Origin: Planctomycetales bacterium
GTDB lineage: Bacteria; Planctomycetota; Planctomycetia; Isosphaerales; Isosphaeraceae
Length of the DNA: 63,631 nt
Reading direction: 5' to 3'
Assembly (NCBI GenBank): GCA_027449865.1
Contig: DAIDKV010000134.1
Location: forward strand, 1 to 63,631
The notes beneath the pieces were generated by a model that was not told the origin of the DNA, made no database searches, and was given only the letters and a program-made list of their open reading frames with translations. This document shows, piece by piece, positions 1 through 8,659 of this stretch; within the stretch, counting starts at the first letter, position 1, and every line of letters starts with the position of its first letter. A program made the translations under genes and the position numbers.

Positions 1-351
1 GCCCACATCAAGGCTCTCGGCGGAGAGAAGCTGGCGACGCTCCGGGCGGCTGGCATGGGCGAGTCCGACGCCGCTCGTGAAGTCGAGGAAAAATGGGTCC
101 GGTGGGCCAGCAAAGTAGGAAACGAGGGGTGGTACGTTAGCCCGGAAGGTTTTCAGGAGCTAATCGAAGCTCAAAAAGTGCGTACCGACAGGAAAGAGCG
201 GGCTAACGGTTCACCGGTAGGTGGCACAATCAAGGCGACGTCAGGGGTTGAGAATACCGGCGACGGTAAGGAAACATGGGCCTCTCGCACGGGTTCAACG
301 AACCCCGGACCCATGCCCCCGAAAGGCCGCGGCCGAGGCGAGGAGCGGTGA
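1..351 (+). CDS. C-terminal end of an unidentified protein (5' end outside window)
   Basis: The frame is open from base 1, so the ATG at 55 is probably internal and the gene starts left of the window. The visible 116 residues begin AHIKALGGEKLATLRAAG and include a Trp-rich stretch (EEKWVRWASKVGNEGWYVS), then a Gly/Pro/Arg-rich tail ending GRGRGEER. No catalytic motif or known domain is recognisable. It lies at the left edge of the accessory region. It could be a phage or mobile-element structural protein, but nothing in the residues proves this. Confidence 0.45.
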   Translation, partial: AHIKALGGEKLATLRAAGMGESDAAREVEEKWVRWASKVGNEGWYVSPEGFQELIEAQKVRTDRKERANGSPVGGTIKATSGVENTGDGKETWASRTGSTNPGPMPPKGRGRGEER

Positions 352-734
352 ACACACTAATCAAGTCCGGTATCGGAGTCCGTATCGCCCCCGGCTGAGA
401 ACTCGCGGGTCTGCTGGAGGAGGTAGACTGTCGCGTAGTGGCGTGCGGGGTTGGTTCCTTTCTGGTGATGGGCGGCCTCATCGCCCGCCCCGGTTAACCA
501 GTCGGTTGGTCCTTCCCCGCAGTGGCGACGCCGACAACTCAGAAGACCAGCATCCGGCACCCCCGCTTACGCGTTCGCGTGATATATCTTAAGCAAGCTT
601 TAATCCAGCAGTGGGATACATGATGCGGAATGACGCCCGGGTCGGGTCACAAGACTGGGGACTCTTGCCCTGACCGGTTGGCATCCTAACTTGGATCACG
701 CGCTACGGATCGCCTCCGTGGAAGTAAGGGGACT
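352..734. other. 383-bp gap, no gene recognised
   Basis: No frame here looks like a protein. The only local structure I see is a short CGGA/TCCG hairpin close to the start of the next gene, which is itself preceded by an AAGGGGAC ribosome-binding sequence. The short open frames on both strands are Arg/Pro/Ser-rich, as expected from chance in GC-rich DNA. Confidence 0.5.
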
Positions 735-1595
735 ATGCTTAATTTGATTGGCCGCTGGGTAGTGCTTGGAGGAATTTTCTTGCCAACGATGACTTATGCT
801 TATGGCGACAAGGGGTCTTTCGACCTGTTCCGGCCCACCCCGCCGGATCTCATGCGGGAGTTGTCCACGGACCGCCCCGACCAGACGGAGAGCGCCTACA
901 CAGTCGATGCCGGCCATTATCAGATTGAAGCCGACATCATCAAGCATACCTTCGATCGTCACAAGGTGAGGGGCAAGGATGTCGTCGACAAGTCGTGGAA
1001 CATCGCGCCGGTGAACCTCAAGGCCGGGCTGACGAACGACACGGATCTGCAGGTGGTGCTGGACGATTATCTCGGCCAAGTGGAGAGCGACAAGGTCGCC
1101 GGCACGCGCGAGAAGAAACACGGTTTCGGAGACGTAACCATTCGCCTCAAGCATAACTTCTGGGGCGATGACGGCGGCCGGACGGCGTTCGCGCTAATGC
1201 CCTTCGTCAAGCTCCCCACCAACCAGCATCATTTAGGAAACGACCAAATCGAGGGAGGGCTGCTTGCCCCTTTTGCTTTCAGGCTTAGCGATGGTTTTGA
1301 CCTCAGCACGACGAGCGAGGTGGATATACTGAAAGATGCCGATGATCGGGGCTATCATCCCGCAGTTGTCAACTCGGCCAGTCTGGGGGTGGAATGGACG
1401 GAATCGCTCGCGGCCTACTACGAGATCTTCACCGAGAAGGGCACCGACTCCGGCGACCGCTGGGTGGTCTCGCTCGACACGGGGTTCACCTACGCGCTGG
1501 CCAAGAATATCCAGCTCGACGCTGGCATTAATGTTGGCGTCACGAAGGCCGCCGATAACTACCAGCCCTTTGTCGGGGCGTCCTACCGCTTCTGA
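735..1595 (+). CDS. Outer membrane beta-barrel protein of the transporter / phenol-MetA-like family
   Basis: A 286-residue protein with an N-terminal hydrophobic signal (LIGRWVVLGGIFLPTMTYAYG) and a mature part starting near the typical family sequence STDRPDQTESAYTVDAGHYQIEAD. It continues as alternating polar/hydrophobic strands and ends in an aromatic residue (ASYRF), the usual outer membrane insertion signal. These features fit the 'putative MetA-pathway of phenol degradation' porin family (PF13557-like), whose substrates are mostly unknown. It lies upstream of the copper export genes on the same strand, so a role in metal stress or efflux is possible but unproven. An AAGGGG ribosome site precedes the ATG. 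Confidence 0.7.
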   Translation: MLNLIGRWVVLGGIFLPTMTYAYGDKGSFDLFRPTPPDLMRELSTDRPDQTESAYTVDAGHYQIEADIIKHTFDRHKVRGKDVVDKSWNIAPVNLKAGLTNDTDLQVVLDDYLGQVESDKVAGTREKKHGFGDVTIRLKHNFWGDDGGRTAFALMPFVKLPTNQHHLGNDQIEGGLLAPFAFRLSDGFDLSTTSEVDILKDADDRGYHPAVVNSASLGVEWTESLAAYYEIFTEKGTDSGDRWVVSLDTGFTYALAKNIQLDAGINVGVTKAADNYQPFVGASYRF

Positions 1596-1672
1596 CGGGC
1601 AGCACCCAGGGACGGGCGGCGGATCGGTTAGGGTGACTAACATCCGGTAACCGATGAGGGTTTGCGATTTTG

Positions 1673-1701
1673 TTGATTAAGCGCGGGTTCTGTGCTACTG
1701 T
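1673..1701 (+). promoter_or_regulatory. Sigma70-like promoter, apparently giving a leaderless transcript
   Basis: TTGATT (1673-1678), 17 bp, then TACTGT (1696-1701). The ATG of the Cys-rich protein starts at 1708, only 6 bases after the -10 box, so the transcript would begin at or next to the start codon. I see no Shine-Dalgarno sequence between them. Confidence 0.4.
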
Positions 1702-1707
1702 CCTGGC

Positions 1708-2058
1708 ATGCCGTTCGTGAAATGGATAGCAGCCTTCGTGCTGTGCCTCAGCATCGCCTCCGCCGGCTTCCCGGCGCAGGCGAGGGCGGCTTGTGCCATG
1801 CCCGGGGCGACGCACATGCAGGCCATGACGGACTGCCACCAATCCCCAGGCCAGAAGCCCGCCAAGGGCTGCTGCTGCGAGGACCTGGCCTGCGCCGCCA
1901 AATGTTCGCCCCCTGGCGGCGTCAGCATGGACCTGCCGCGCGGCGATGGCCTGATGTCAGGCCCGGCCGGGCCGAACCGGCTGGCGCAGAGTAACGACGC
2001 CCCCGCAGCCTCCGTCTCCCCCTACAGTCAAGAACGACCCCCACGCCTTCTCGCGTAA
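1708..2058 (+). CDS. Small Cys/His/Met-rich exported protein, probable copper-binding
   Basis: A 116-residue protein with a clear signal peptide (FVKWIAAFVLCLSIASAG, cleavage near AQA-RA). The mature part carries clustered metal ligands: HMQAMTDCH, then GCCCEDLACAAKC, giving a dense Cys group around residues 58-70. It precedes a CusC-cupredoxin-CusB-CusA block on the same strand, so a periplasmic copper/silver sequestration role is a reasonable inference. I do not recognise a named family; similar small Cys-rich proteins occur beside metal efflux genes. The C-terminal third is Pro/Ser-rich and looks disordered. Confidence 0.6.
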   Translation: MPFVKWIAAFVLCLSIASAGFPAQARAACAMPGATHMQAMTDCHQSPGQKPAKGCCCEDLACAAKCSPPGGVSMDLPRGDGLMSGPAGPNRLAQSNDAPAASVSPYSQERPPRLLA

Positions 2059-2117
2059 GGGTGAGCCTGTCTTGAGCGCGGCGCCACGCCCGTGCGACAG
2101 ACACGGCTGATCCTCCG

Positions 2118-2145
2118 ACGCCGCACGCCCCTGGTGGTGCGGCGT
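2118..2145. other. 9-bp hairpin between the Cys-rich gene and the cusC-like gene
   Basis: ACGCCGCAC (2118-2126) pairs perfectly with GTGCGGCGT (2137-2145) around a 10-base loop. There is no T-run, so it is not a classical intrinsic terminator. It ends about 25 bases before the cusC-like start and could protect or attenuate the message. Confidence 0.4.
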
Positions 2146-2170
2146 GATTGCTTGCAACGCGAGAGGATAC

Positions 2171-3385
2171 ATGCGGTCAATCCTGATCATCCTGCTCCTC
2201 GCCGGCGCGGCATCGCCCGCGCTGGCGAAGGACATCCCTGAAAAGTCCGCCCCGGCGTCCTTCGATGCGCTGGTCGAGCGCCTTCGCGACCACCCGGAGG
2301 TGCGGGCCTATGCCGAGAAGGCCGAGTCGCAGCGCCTCTACGGCGACGGGGAGAGGGGGCTTCCCGACCCGATGCTGATGCTGGGCGTGCAGGACTACGC
2401 CATCGGACGGAGCATGTCGCGCGACCAGCAGCAGAAGATGATCGGCTTCCGGCAGGAGATCCCGCAGGCCAGCGTACGCGAGGCGAAGGTCGCGCGCGGC
2501 CATGCCGAGTCGCAGAAGACGCGCCTGGCTGCAGATTACGCGCTTGCGGCCATGAAGGCCAAGCTGATTGCGGCGCTCGCCGAGCTGCAGCGGATCAGGG
2601 CCCAGGAAAAGATCTACAAGCAACAGGAGGCGATCTTCGCCACCGAGAGGCGGAGCCTCGCCGGGCGTGTCGCGTCGAATCAAGGGAGCGTCGGCACTAT
2701 CGCCCTTCAGCAGGCCGACCTGACCGAGATTGATCTCGCGCTGAATGACCTTCATGAGCAGAAACACGAGGTCGAGGCCATGCTCGTCGGCATGCTGGGC
2801 GAGACGACCGCCATCGCGCCCCCGGAGGTCAAGCCGGTGTCCTGGACGCGGGATGTGGCGGGCACCTATCCGGTCGGGATCGCGGGCCAGGACGTCGCGA
2901 TGTCCAGGCAGGAGATCAAGCAGCGCGAGGGCGAATTCGGCCCGAGCTTCCAGGTGCAGGGCAACTATTCCCGGATGTATGGCGGCGACAACGCGGGCAC
3001 GATCACCCTGGGCGTGAGCGTCCCCCTCTGGGCTTCCGAGAGCCAGAGGCCGAAGCTCGCCGGCGCCAAGGCGGGCCTGCGTAGCGCCGAGTCCGACCTG
3101 GACAACGCCAGGCGGCAGGTGACGGAGCGCCTGTCGCATCTTCAGGCCCAGATCGCGACGAGCGCCAAGAAGATCGAACTGCTCACATCGAAACAGCATT
3201 CCCTGGATCAAGCGGCCGACGCCATGCTCCGGGAATACGAGGCCGGCAAGGCGGACCTGCCCGCCGTCCTCAAGGCCAAGCGCGACGCTCTGGGCGTGCA
3301 GGCCATGATGGCCGAAGAGAGGGCCAAGCGCATCTCTCTGATCGCCGATTTCAACCGCTATTTCATCAAGGAAAAGAATTTATGA
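2171..3385 (+). CDS. cusC: TolC/CusC-like outer membrane efflux protein
   Basis: A 404-residue outer membrane factor with a signal peptide (MRSILIILLLAGAASPALA). The mature protein has the two long alpha-helical halves of the OEP family, rich in Ala/Glu/Gln/Lys coiled coil (FDALVERLRDHPEVRAYAEKAE near the start; a second repeat around residues 270-390 with LAGAKAGLRSAESDLDNARRQV). I chose the ATG at 2171 because it is preceded by GAGAGGA and begins the signal peptide; an in-frame ATG at 2144 would add a non-signal extension. It overlaps the next gene by 4 bases (ATGA). Family and context (CusB, CusA downstream) make it the outer channel of a tripartite Cu(I)/Ag(I) exporter. Confidence 0.85.
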   Translation: MRSILIILLLAGAASPALAKDIPEKSAPASFDALVERLRDHPEVRAYAEKAESQRLYGDGERGLPDPMLMLGVQDYAIGRSMSRDQQQKMIGFRQEIPQASVREAKVARGHAESQKTRLAADYALAAMKAKLIAALAELQRIRAQEKIYKQQEAIFATERRSLAGRVASNQGSVGTIALQQADLTEIDLALNDLHEQKHEVEAMLVGMLGETTAIAPPEVKPVSWTRDVAGTYPVGIAGQDVAMSRQEIKQREGEFGPSFQVQGNYSRMYGGDNAGTITLGVSVPLWASESQRPKLAGAKAGLRSAESDLDNARRQVTERLSHLQAQIATSAKKIELLTSKQHSLDQAADAMLREYEAGKADLPAVLKAKRDALGVQAMMAEERAKRISLIADFNRYFIKEKNL

Positions 3386-3813
3386 GACATTCCGCATTGC
3401 TCAGCATCGTATTCGGCCTGGCCGCCCTCCACGCTCCCTCGGCCTTCGCCAAGGACTATCTGGTGAGGGCCGTGTCGAGGCCGGACGGCTCCTTCGCCTT
3501 CGAGCCCAGCACCCTTCGGATCAAGTCAGGCGACACCGTGGCCTGGGTGAACGCACAGGACGACAGCCACAACGTCATGGCCGAGAGCGTGCCGGAGGGG
3601 GCGGAGAATTTCGAAAGCCCAATGTTCGAGAAGAAGGGTGACCGCTGGACCTATGCCTTCAAGACGTCGGGCACTTACGTCTATCACTGCCACCCCCACG
3701 CCGAGAACGGCATGCGCGGCACGATCATCGTCGATCACCCGTCGACGCCCGTGCCCGTGGCGGATCACGGCGAGCATTCGCATCACGGCGAATCTTCCGC
3801 TCATAAGCACTGA
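3382..3813 (+). CDS. Exported cupredoxin (plastocyanin/amicyanin-like) with His-rich tail
   Basis: A 143-residue protein with a signal peptide cleaved after residue 23 (AFA-KD). The type 1 copper site is complete: H63 in DDSHN, then C103, H106 and M111 in YHCHPHAENGM. The last 20 residues are His-rich (HGEHSHHGESSAHKH) and could bind extra metal. The gene overlaps the outer membrane factor by 4 bases and is followed by cusB, so it is co-transcribed. In E. coli the periplasmic copper carrier of this system is CusF, which is not visible here; this protein may take that place, as carrier or electron acceptor. That role is inferred. Confidence 0.85.
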   Translation: MRHSALLSIVFGLAALHAPSAFAKDYLVRAVSRPDGSFAFEPSTLRIKSGDTVAWVNAQDDSHNVMAESVPEGAENFESPMFEKKGDRWTYAFKTSGTYVYHCHPHAENGMRGTIIVDHPSTPVPVADHGEHSHHGESSAHKH

Positions 3814-3859
3814 TGGCCGGCCGGGGTAATAAGACATCGAGATCGATGGAGGACAATGT

Positions 3860-5317
3860 ATGAGACGTCTGCTACCGCTTCTGATCGTGCTGCTGGCCGT
3901 GCCGCTGTGGCTGGGGCTGCGGGGGACTACCCCGGAGAAATCCGCCACAACAGGCGGTGAGGCAGCGCATGCCGAGGAGGCGGTAGCAACGCGATACACC
4001 TGCCCGATGCACCGGCAGGTCATTTCCGACAAGCCCGGCCAATGCCCGATCTGCAGCATGGACCTGGTCGCCATCCCTGCGCAGGAACCCGCCTATCAGA
4101 CGAGCAAGCCGACGCTGGAGGGGCAGAGCGCCGCCGGCAAAGATTCTAGTGACAAGAGCGATCGCAAGGTTCTCTACTGGTACGACCCCATGGTCCCGGG
4201 CTCGAAATTCGACAGGCCGGGTAAGTCGCCCTTCATGGATATGGAACTGGTACCGAAATACGCCGATGAGGGCGGCGGTGACGCGGAGCGCGGCGGCACG
4301 CCCGTAGTCACGCTCGGGGCTGAGACGGTGCAGAAGATGGGGGTGCGCGTTGAGAAGGCGTCGAGGGGCGGCGTGCGCCGATCGATCCGCTCGACCGGGG
4401 TCGTGGCCGAGAACGAACGCGCCCGCCGGGAGGTGTATACCCAGGTGGAGGGGCGCGTGACGGAACTCAAGGTCAGCGCCGAAGGGGACACCGTGAGGAA
4501 GGGGCAGCCCTTCTACTCGCTCTATAGCCCTGAGCTGCTCACCCTGCAGAACGACTATCTCGCCGCACTCGAGGCGGGCCTCAAGGACGTCGCGGGGGCC
4601 GCGCGGCGGCGAATGGAGCTGCTCGGGGTGGACGCGGCCGTCATCGACGCCGTCGCCAAGCGGCGTAAAGCCCTCGACGAGATACCGTTCGCCGTCCCGG
4701 CCGACGGCATCGTGAGCAAGCTCGCGATGCGCAAAGGCTCCTACCTCACGGCCAACGCCATGATCGCGGCGATCCAGGACCTCGCCACCATCTGGTTGGA
4801 CGCCGCCGTGCCGGAGGGGGATCTCCCCGCAATTCAGCCGGGGGCGGAGGCGACCGTCACCTTTGCCGGCGATCCCATCCCGCACGCGGCCCGGGTGGAT
4901 TATGTCTACCCCGCCGTCACGCCGGAGACACGCACCGGCAAGGTGCGGCTCGTGCTCGACAACCGGGACGGGGCCATCAGGCCCGCCGCCTACGCCGAGG
5001 TGAGTTTCGGCACGCAAGCATCCGATGCGCTCTCGGTGCCGAGCGAGGCCGTGCTTCGGACGAGCGGCGGCCAGCATGTGATCGTCGCGCTGGGCGAGGG
5101 GAGATTCCAGCCGCGCGAGGTGACGACGGGAGCGTCGGGCGACGGCAGGACGGAGATCACGGACGGGCTGCGGGAAGGCGAGGAGGTCGTCACCAGCGCG
5201 CAATTCCTGATCGACTCCGAATCCTCACTCCGGGAGTCGTTGCAGAAGCTGGACGGCGGGGACGCGCCGATGCAGGACAAGTCCACCGCCATGCCGGGGA
5301 TGGGCCATGGCAGGTAA
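3860..5317 (+). CDS. cusB: CusB-like periplasmic adaptor with two metal-binding motifs
   Basis: A 485-residue membrane fusion protein. Residues 4-20 form a membrane anchor. Two heavy-metal-binding modules follow: YTCPMHRQVISDKPGQCPIC at 47-66 with CSMDLV after it, and YWYDPMVPGSKFDRPG at 107-122 with FMDMELVPKY. Next come the barrel-sandwich and hairpin regions (GRVTELKVSAEGDTVRKGQP; alpha hairpin near YLAALEAG) and the beta-barrel/proximal domain. The first module keeps the C-P-M/C-P-I-C-S-M-D signature of CusB/SilB proteins. AGGACAAT precedes the ATG. It overlaps cusA by 11 bases, so the two are translationally coupled. Confidence 0.9.
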   Translation: MRRLLPLLIVLLAVPLWLGLRGTTPEKSATTGGEAAHAEEAVATRYTCPMHRQVISDKPGQCPICSMDLVAIPAQEPAYQTSKPTLEGQSAAGKDSSDKSDRKVLYWYDPMVPGSKFDRPGKSPFMDMELVPKYADEGGGDAERGGTPVVTLGAETVQKMGVRVEKASRGGVRRSIRSTGVVAENERARREVYTQVEGRVTELKVSAEGDTVRKGQPFYSLYSPELLTLQNDYLAALEAGLKDVAGAARRRMELLGVDAAVIDAVAKRRKALDEIPFAVPADGIVSKLAMRKGSYLTANAMIAAIQDLATIWLDAAVPEGDLPAIQPGAEATVTFAGDPIPHAARVDYVYPAVTPETRTGKVRLVLDNRDGAIRPAAYAEVSFGTQASDALSVPSEAVLRTSGGQHVIVALGEGRFQPREVTTGASGDGRTEITDGLREGEEVVTSAQFLIDSESSLRESLQKLDGGDAPMQDKSTAMPGMGHGR

Positions 5318-8300
5318 CCTCTCGCACGACCCTACGAAGACGCATGTCGCCCGCGTGATCGAATGGTCCGTCCACAATGCATTGCTGGTGTCCGTCCTGG
5401 CGCTGGCGATCCTGGCGGGCGGGATCCTCGCGCTCAATCGCACGCCGCTCGACGCGATCCCCGACCTTTCGGACACGCAGGTCATCATCCGCACCGATTT
5501 CGAGGGGCAGGCGCCGCAGATCGTTGAGAACCTGGTAACCTATCCGCTCTCCTCGGCGATGCTGGGCTTGCCAAATGCCAAAGTGGTGCGCGGCTTTTCC
5601 ATGTTTGGCGCGTCCTTCGTCTATTTGATCTTCAAGGATGGCACCGACCTGTATTGGGCGCGTTCGCGCGTCCTCGAAGCGCTTTCCAAGATCCAGTCCT
5701 CGCTGCCGGCCGGCGCCAAGGCGCGGATCGGCCCCGACGCCACCGGTGTGGGCTGGGTGTTCCAGTACGCGGTCGTCGATAAGAGCGACAAGCATGACCT
5801 TGCCCAGCTGAGGAGCCTCCAGGATTGGTTCCTGCGCTTCGAGCTTGCCACCGTGCCGGGCGTCTCGGAGGTCGCGAGCGTCGGCGGGTTCGTGAAGGAA
5901 TACCAGGTGCTGGCCGATCCGGTGAAGCTCAAGGCCTTCGGCCTCCCGCTTTCGCGCCTGCGGGAGTCGATCAGGGCGTCGAGCCAGGAGGCGGGCGGCC
6001 GCGTCATCGAGCAGGCGGAGACCGAGTTCGTGGTGCGTTCGAAAGGCTACGTGACCCAGGCCTCCGATCTGGAGAAGCTGGTGGTGAAGGCCGAGGGCGG
6101 TACGCCGGTGTATCTCTCCGACGTGGCGCGCGTCGTCGAGGGGCCGGAGTTGCGCCGGGGCGTCACGGAACTCAACGGCGAAGGCGAGGTGGTCACGGGC
6201 ATCATCATCATGCGTCCAGGGCAAAACGCGCTGAGCGTCATCAAGGCCGTGCGGGAGAGGATCGACGCCCTGAAGCCCGGCCTGCCCGAAGGCGTGGACA
6301 TCGTCCCGGTCTACGACCGCAGCGGCCTGATCGAGGGATCGGTCGGCTACCTGGAGCACAAGCTGGTCGAGGAAGCCGTCGTGGTGGCGTTGGTATGCCT
6401 CGTGTTCCTGCTGCACGCGCGCTCGGCCTTCGTGGCCATCGTGACCCTGCCGCTGGGCGTTCTTGCCGCCTTCATCGTCATGTCCTGGCAGGGCATCACC
6501 GCCAACATCATGTCGCTCGGCGGCATCGCGATCGCCGTCGGCGCGATGGTGGACGCCTCGATCGTCATGGTCGAGAACGCCCACCGCAAACTCTCCGAAC
6601 TCCACCCCGGTGCCGGCCGCGAGGAGCGGCGCGACGCGCTTGTGCTGGCGGCCAAGGAGGTCGGCCCGGGGCTCTTCTTCTCGCTGCTGATCATCACCGT
6701 CTCCTTCCTGCCCGTCTTCGCCCTCACCGGGCAGTCGGAGCGGCTCTTCGCCCCGCTCGCCTTCACCAAGACCTACTCGATGGCGGCGGCCTCGATCCTG
6801 TCGGTGACGGTGGTGCCGCTCTTGATGCTCTGGCTGATTCGCGGCCGAATCCGCGCCGAGGACGCCAATCCCATCAACCGCTTCTTCATCGCGCTTTATC
6901 GGCCGCTGCTCGCGGCGGCCCTGGACGCGAGGGGGCTGACCCTCGCCCTGGCCGGCGTGCTGCTCGCGAGCACAGCCGTCCCCTTCTGGCGCAGCGGCTC
7001 GGAATTCATGCCGGCGCTGTACGAGGGCGACCTGCTCTACATGCCGACCACCCTGCCCGGGGTCTCCATCACCAAGGCAAAAGAGATCCTGCAGACGACC
7101 GACCGCGCGATCAAGCAGACGCCGGAGGTAGCCTCCGTGTTCGGCAAGGCCGGCCAGGCGGAGACCGCGACCGATCCCGCGCCGCTCTCGATGATCGAGA
7201 CCTGGGTGAGGCTCAAGCCCCGCTCCGAATGGCGCCCCGGGATGACCACCGAGAAGCTCATCCGGGAGATGGACACCGCCACCCGCATGCCGGGCCTCGT
7301 CAATAGCTGGGGCTACCCGATCAAGATTCGCCTCGACATGGTGACGACCGGCATCCGCACGCCGGTCGGCGTGAAGATCTCCGGGCCGGATCTGAACACG
7401 ATCGGCAGAATCGCCGTGCAGGTCGAGCAGGCAGTCAAAGATATTCCCGGTACCCGCTCGGCCTTCGCCGACCGCGTCGTGGGCGCGAAATACCTGGAGA
7501 TCGAGCCGAGGCGCGACGCCTTGGCCCGCTACGGCCTCGACATGGGGACGGTGCAGGAGGTGATCGCCACGGCGCTGGGCGGCATGCGCATCGCCGAGGC
7601 GGTGCAGGGCCGCGAACGCTACGGCATTATGCTGCGCTACGACCGGCCCTACCGCGAGTCGATCGAGGACGTCGGTAACATCCTTGTCGCCGCCGAGGGG
7701 CAGGCGCAGATCCCGCTGGGCGAGCTCGCCGACATCCGCCTGGCGGGCGGCCCGCAGATGATCGTCTCGGAGAATGCGCGCCTGAACGGCTGGGTGTTCG
7801 TGGACATCAGCGGCCGCGATATCGGCGGCTACGTGAAGGAGGCACAGAAGCTCGTCGCCGAGCGTGTCAAGCTGCCGGCGGGCTATTCGATCGGTTGGTC
7901 GGGCCAGTTCGAGCAGATGCTCGAGGCCCGCGCCCGGCTCGACATCGCCGTCCCTGCGACCATCGCCATCATCTTCCTCCTCCTGATCCTGCATTTCGGG
8001 CGGCTCGACCGCACGCTCATGGTCATGCTCTCGCTGCCATTCGGCCTGGTCGGGGGTGCCTGGGCGTTGTATCTGGCCGGCTATAATTTTTCCGTGGCGG
8101 TGGCGGTCGGCTTCATCGCCCTGGCCGGCATCGCCGTCGAGACGGCGGTAGTGATGCTGATCTATCTCGACCACCAGGTGCGCCAGCACCCGCCGAAGAC
8201 GACGGCCGAGCTGTTCGACGCGGTGATGCACGGCGCGGTGTTGCGGGTGCGGCCCAAGCTCATGACCGTCTCGGTGATACTCGCCGGCCTCCTGCCCATT

Positions 8301-8474
8301 TTCTTCACCGAAGGCTACGGCTCAGACGTCATGCGCCGCATCGCCCTGCCGATGGTCGGCGGCATGGTGACAACGACGCTGCTCACGCTGATCGTCATCC
8401 CCGTCGTCTACTTCCTCTACGAGGGCCGGCGTCTGGAAGGCGCGTCCCGGCATGGGACGGATTCCACAACGTAA
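5307..8474 (+). CDS. cusA: CusA-type heavy-metal RND efflux pump
   Basis: 1055 residues, full length for the HME-RND family. It has an N-terminal membrane helix (HNALLVSVLALAILAGG), the porter domain with the family sequence DFEGQAPQIVENLVTYPLSS, the intramembrane helix with AIAVGAMVDASIVMVENAH that supplies the proton-relay Asp, and a second porter half with the CusA-like RLKPRSEWR region. This sequence type belongs to the monovalent-cation (Cu+/Ag+) branch rather than the divalent CzcA branch, judged by overall similarity. With CusC and CusB it would span the envelope and expel metal driven by protons. It is the last gene of the operon. Confidence 0.92.
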   Translation: MAGNLSHDPTKTHVARVIEWSVHNALLVSVLALAILAGGILALNRTPLDAIPDLSDTQVIIRTDFEGQAPQIVENLVTYPLSSAMLGLPNAKVVRGFSMFGASFVYLIFKDGTDLYWARSRVLEALSKIQSSLPAGAKARIGPDATGVGWVFQYAVVDKSDKHDLAQLRSLQDWFLRFELATVPGVSEVASVGGFVKEYQVLADPVKLKAFGLPLSRLRESIRASSQEAGGRVIEQAETEFVVRSKGYVTQASDLEKLVVKAEGGTPVYLSDVARVVEGPELRRGVTELNGEGEVVTGIIIMRPGQNALSVIKAVRERIDALKPGLPEGVDIVPVYDRSGLIEGSVGYLEHKLVEEAVVVALVCLVFLLHARSAFVAIVTLPLGVLAAFIVMSWQGITANIMSLGGIAIAVGAMVDASIVMVENAHRKLSELHPGAGREERRDALVLAAKEVGPGLFFSLLIITVSFLPVFALTGQSERLFAPLAFTKTYSMAAASILSVTVVPLLMLWLIRGRIRAEDANPINRFFIALYRPLLAAALDARGLTLALAGVLLASTAVPFWRSGSEFMPALYEGDLLYMPTTLPGVSITKAKEILQTTDRAIKQTPEVASVFGKAGQAETATDPAPLSMIETWVRLKPRSEWRPGMTTEKLIREMDTATRMPGLVNSWGYPIKIRLDMVTTGIRTPVGVKISGPDLNTIGRIAVQVEQAVKDIPGTRSAFADRVVGAKYLEIEPRRDALARYGLDMGTVQEVIATALGGMRIAEAVQGRERYGIMLRYDRPYRESIEDVGNILVAAEGQAQIPLGELADIRLAGGPQMIVSENARLNGWVFVDISGRDIGGYVKEAQKLVAERVKLPAGYSIGWSGQFEQMLEARARLDIAVPATIAIIFLLLILHFGRLDRTLMVMLSLPFGLVGGAWALYLAGYNFSVAVAVGFIALAGIAVETAVVMLIYLDHQVRQHPPKTTAELFDAVMHGAVLRVRPKLMTVSVILAGLLPIFFTEGYGSDVMRRIALPMVGGMVTTTLLTLIVIPVVYFLYEGRRLEGASRHGTDSTT

Positions 8475-8659
8475 GCTCGTGAAATTCCACGTTAAAACTT
8501 GACGCATACGGATAATGCTCATAGCGTCCCGCGACGGGTGCCATCCGGGTTCGGCGAGATGGCGCCCGGATCGCCTCCCGCATCAGATCGCGTGGCGGCG
8601 GAGCGGCACGCGCAGCACCTTCCGAGTCAGATACCGTGTAATACGCGTGGTTCGGATCT
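8475..8659 (+). other. Candidate oriT region upstream of the relaxase gene
   Basis: This 185-bp gap precedes a MobF relaxase gene. It holds an 11-bp stem with one G-T wobble: CGGGTGCCATC (8535-8545) and GATGGCGCCCG (8558-8568), loop 12. Just upstream is a short GACGC/GCGTC inverted repeat enclosing GCTCATAGCG (around 8517-8526), loosely like the R388-family nic core TCT-ATAGC. MobF origins usually lie next to the relaxase gene. The assignment is from position and structure only. Confidence 0.3.

Noticed and set aside
5190-8231. A 1013-codon open frame on the minus strand opposite cusA
   Set aside because: It is an antisense shadow caused by high G+C codon bias; the encoded residues are His/Arg/Asp-rich without a fold, while the plus frame is a clear RND pump.
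8475-8659. The 8535-8568 stem as a terminator of cusA
   Set aside because: It has no T-run, and it starts about 60 bases after the cusA stop; the gap fits an oriT or a weak structure better.
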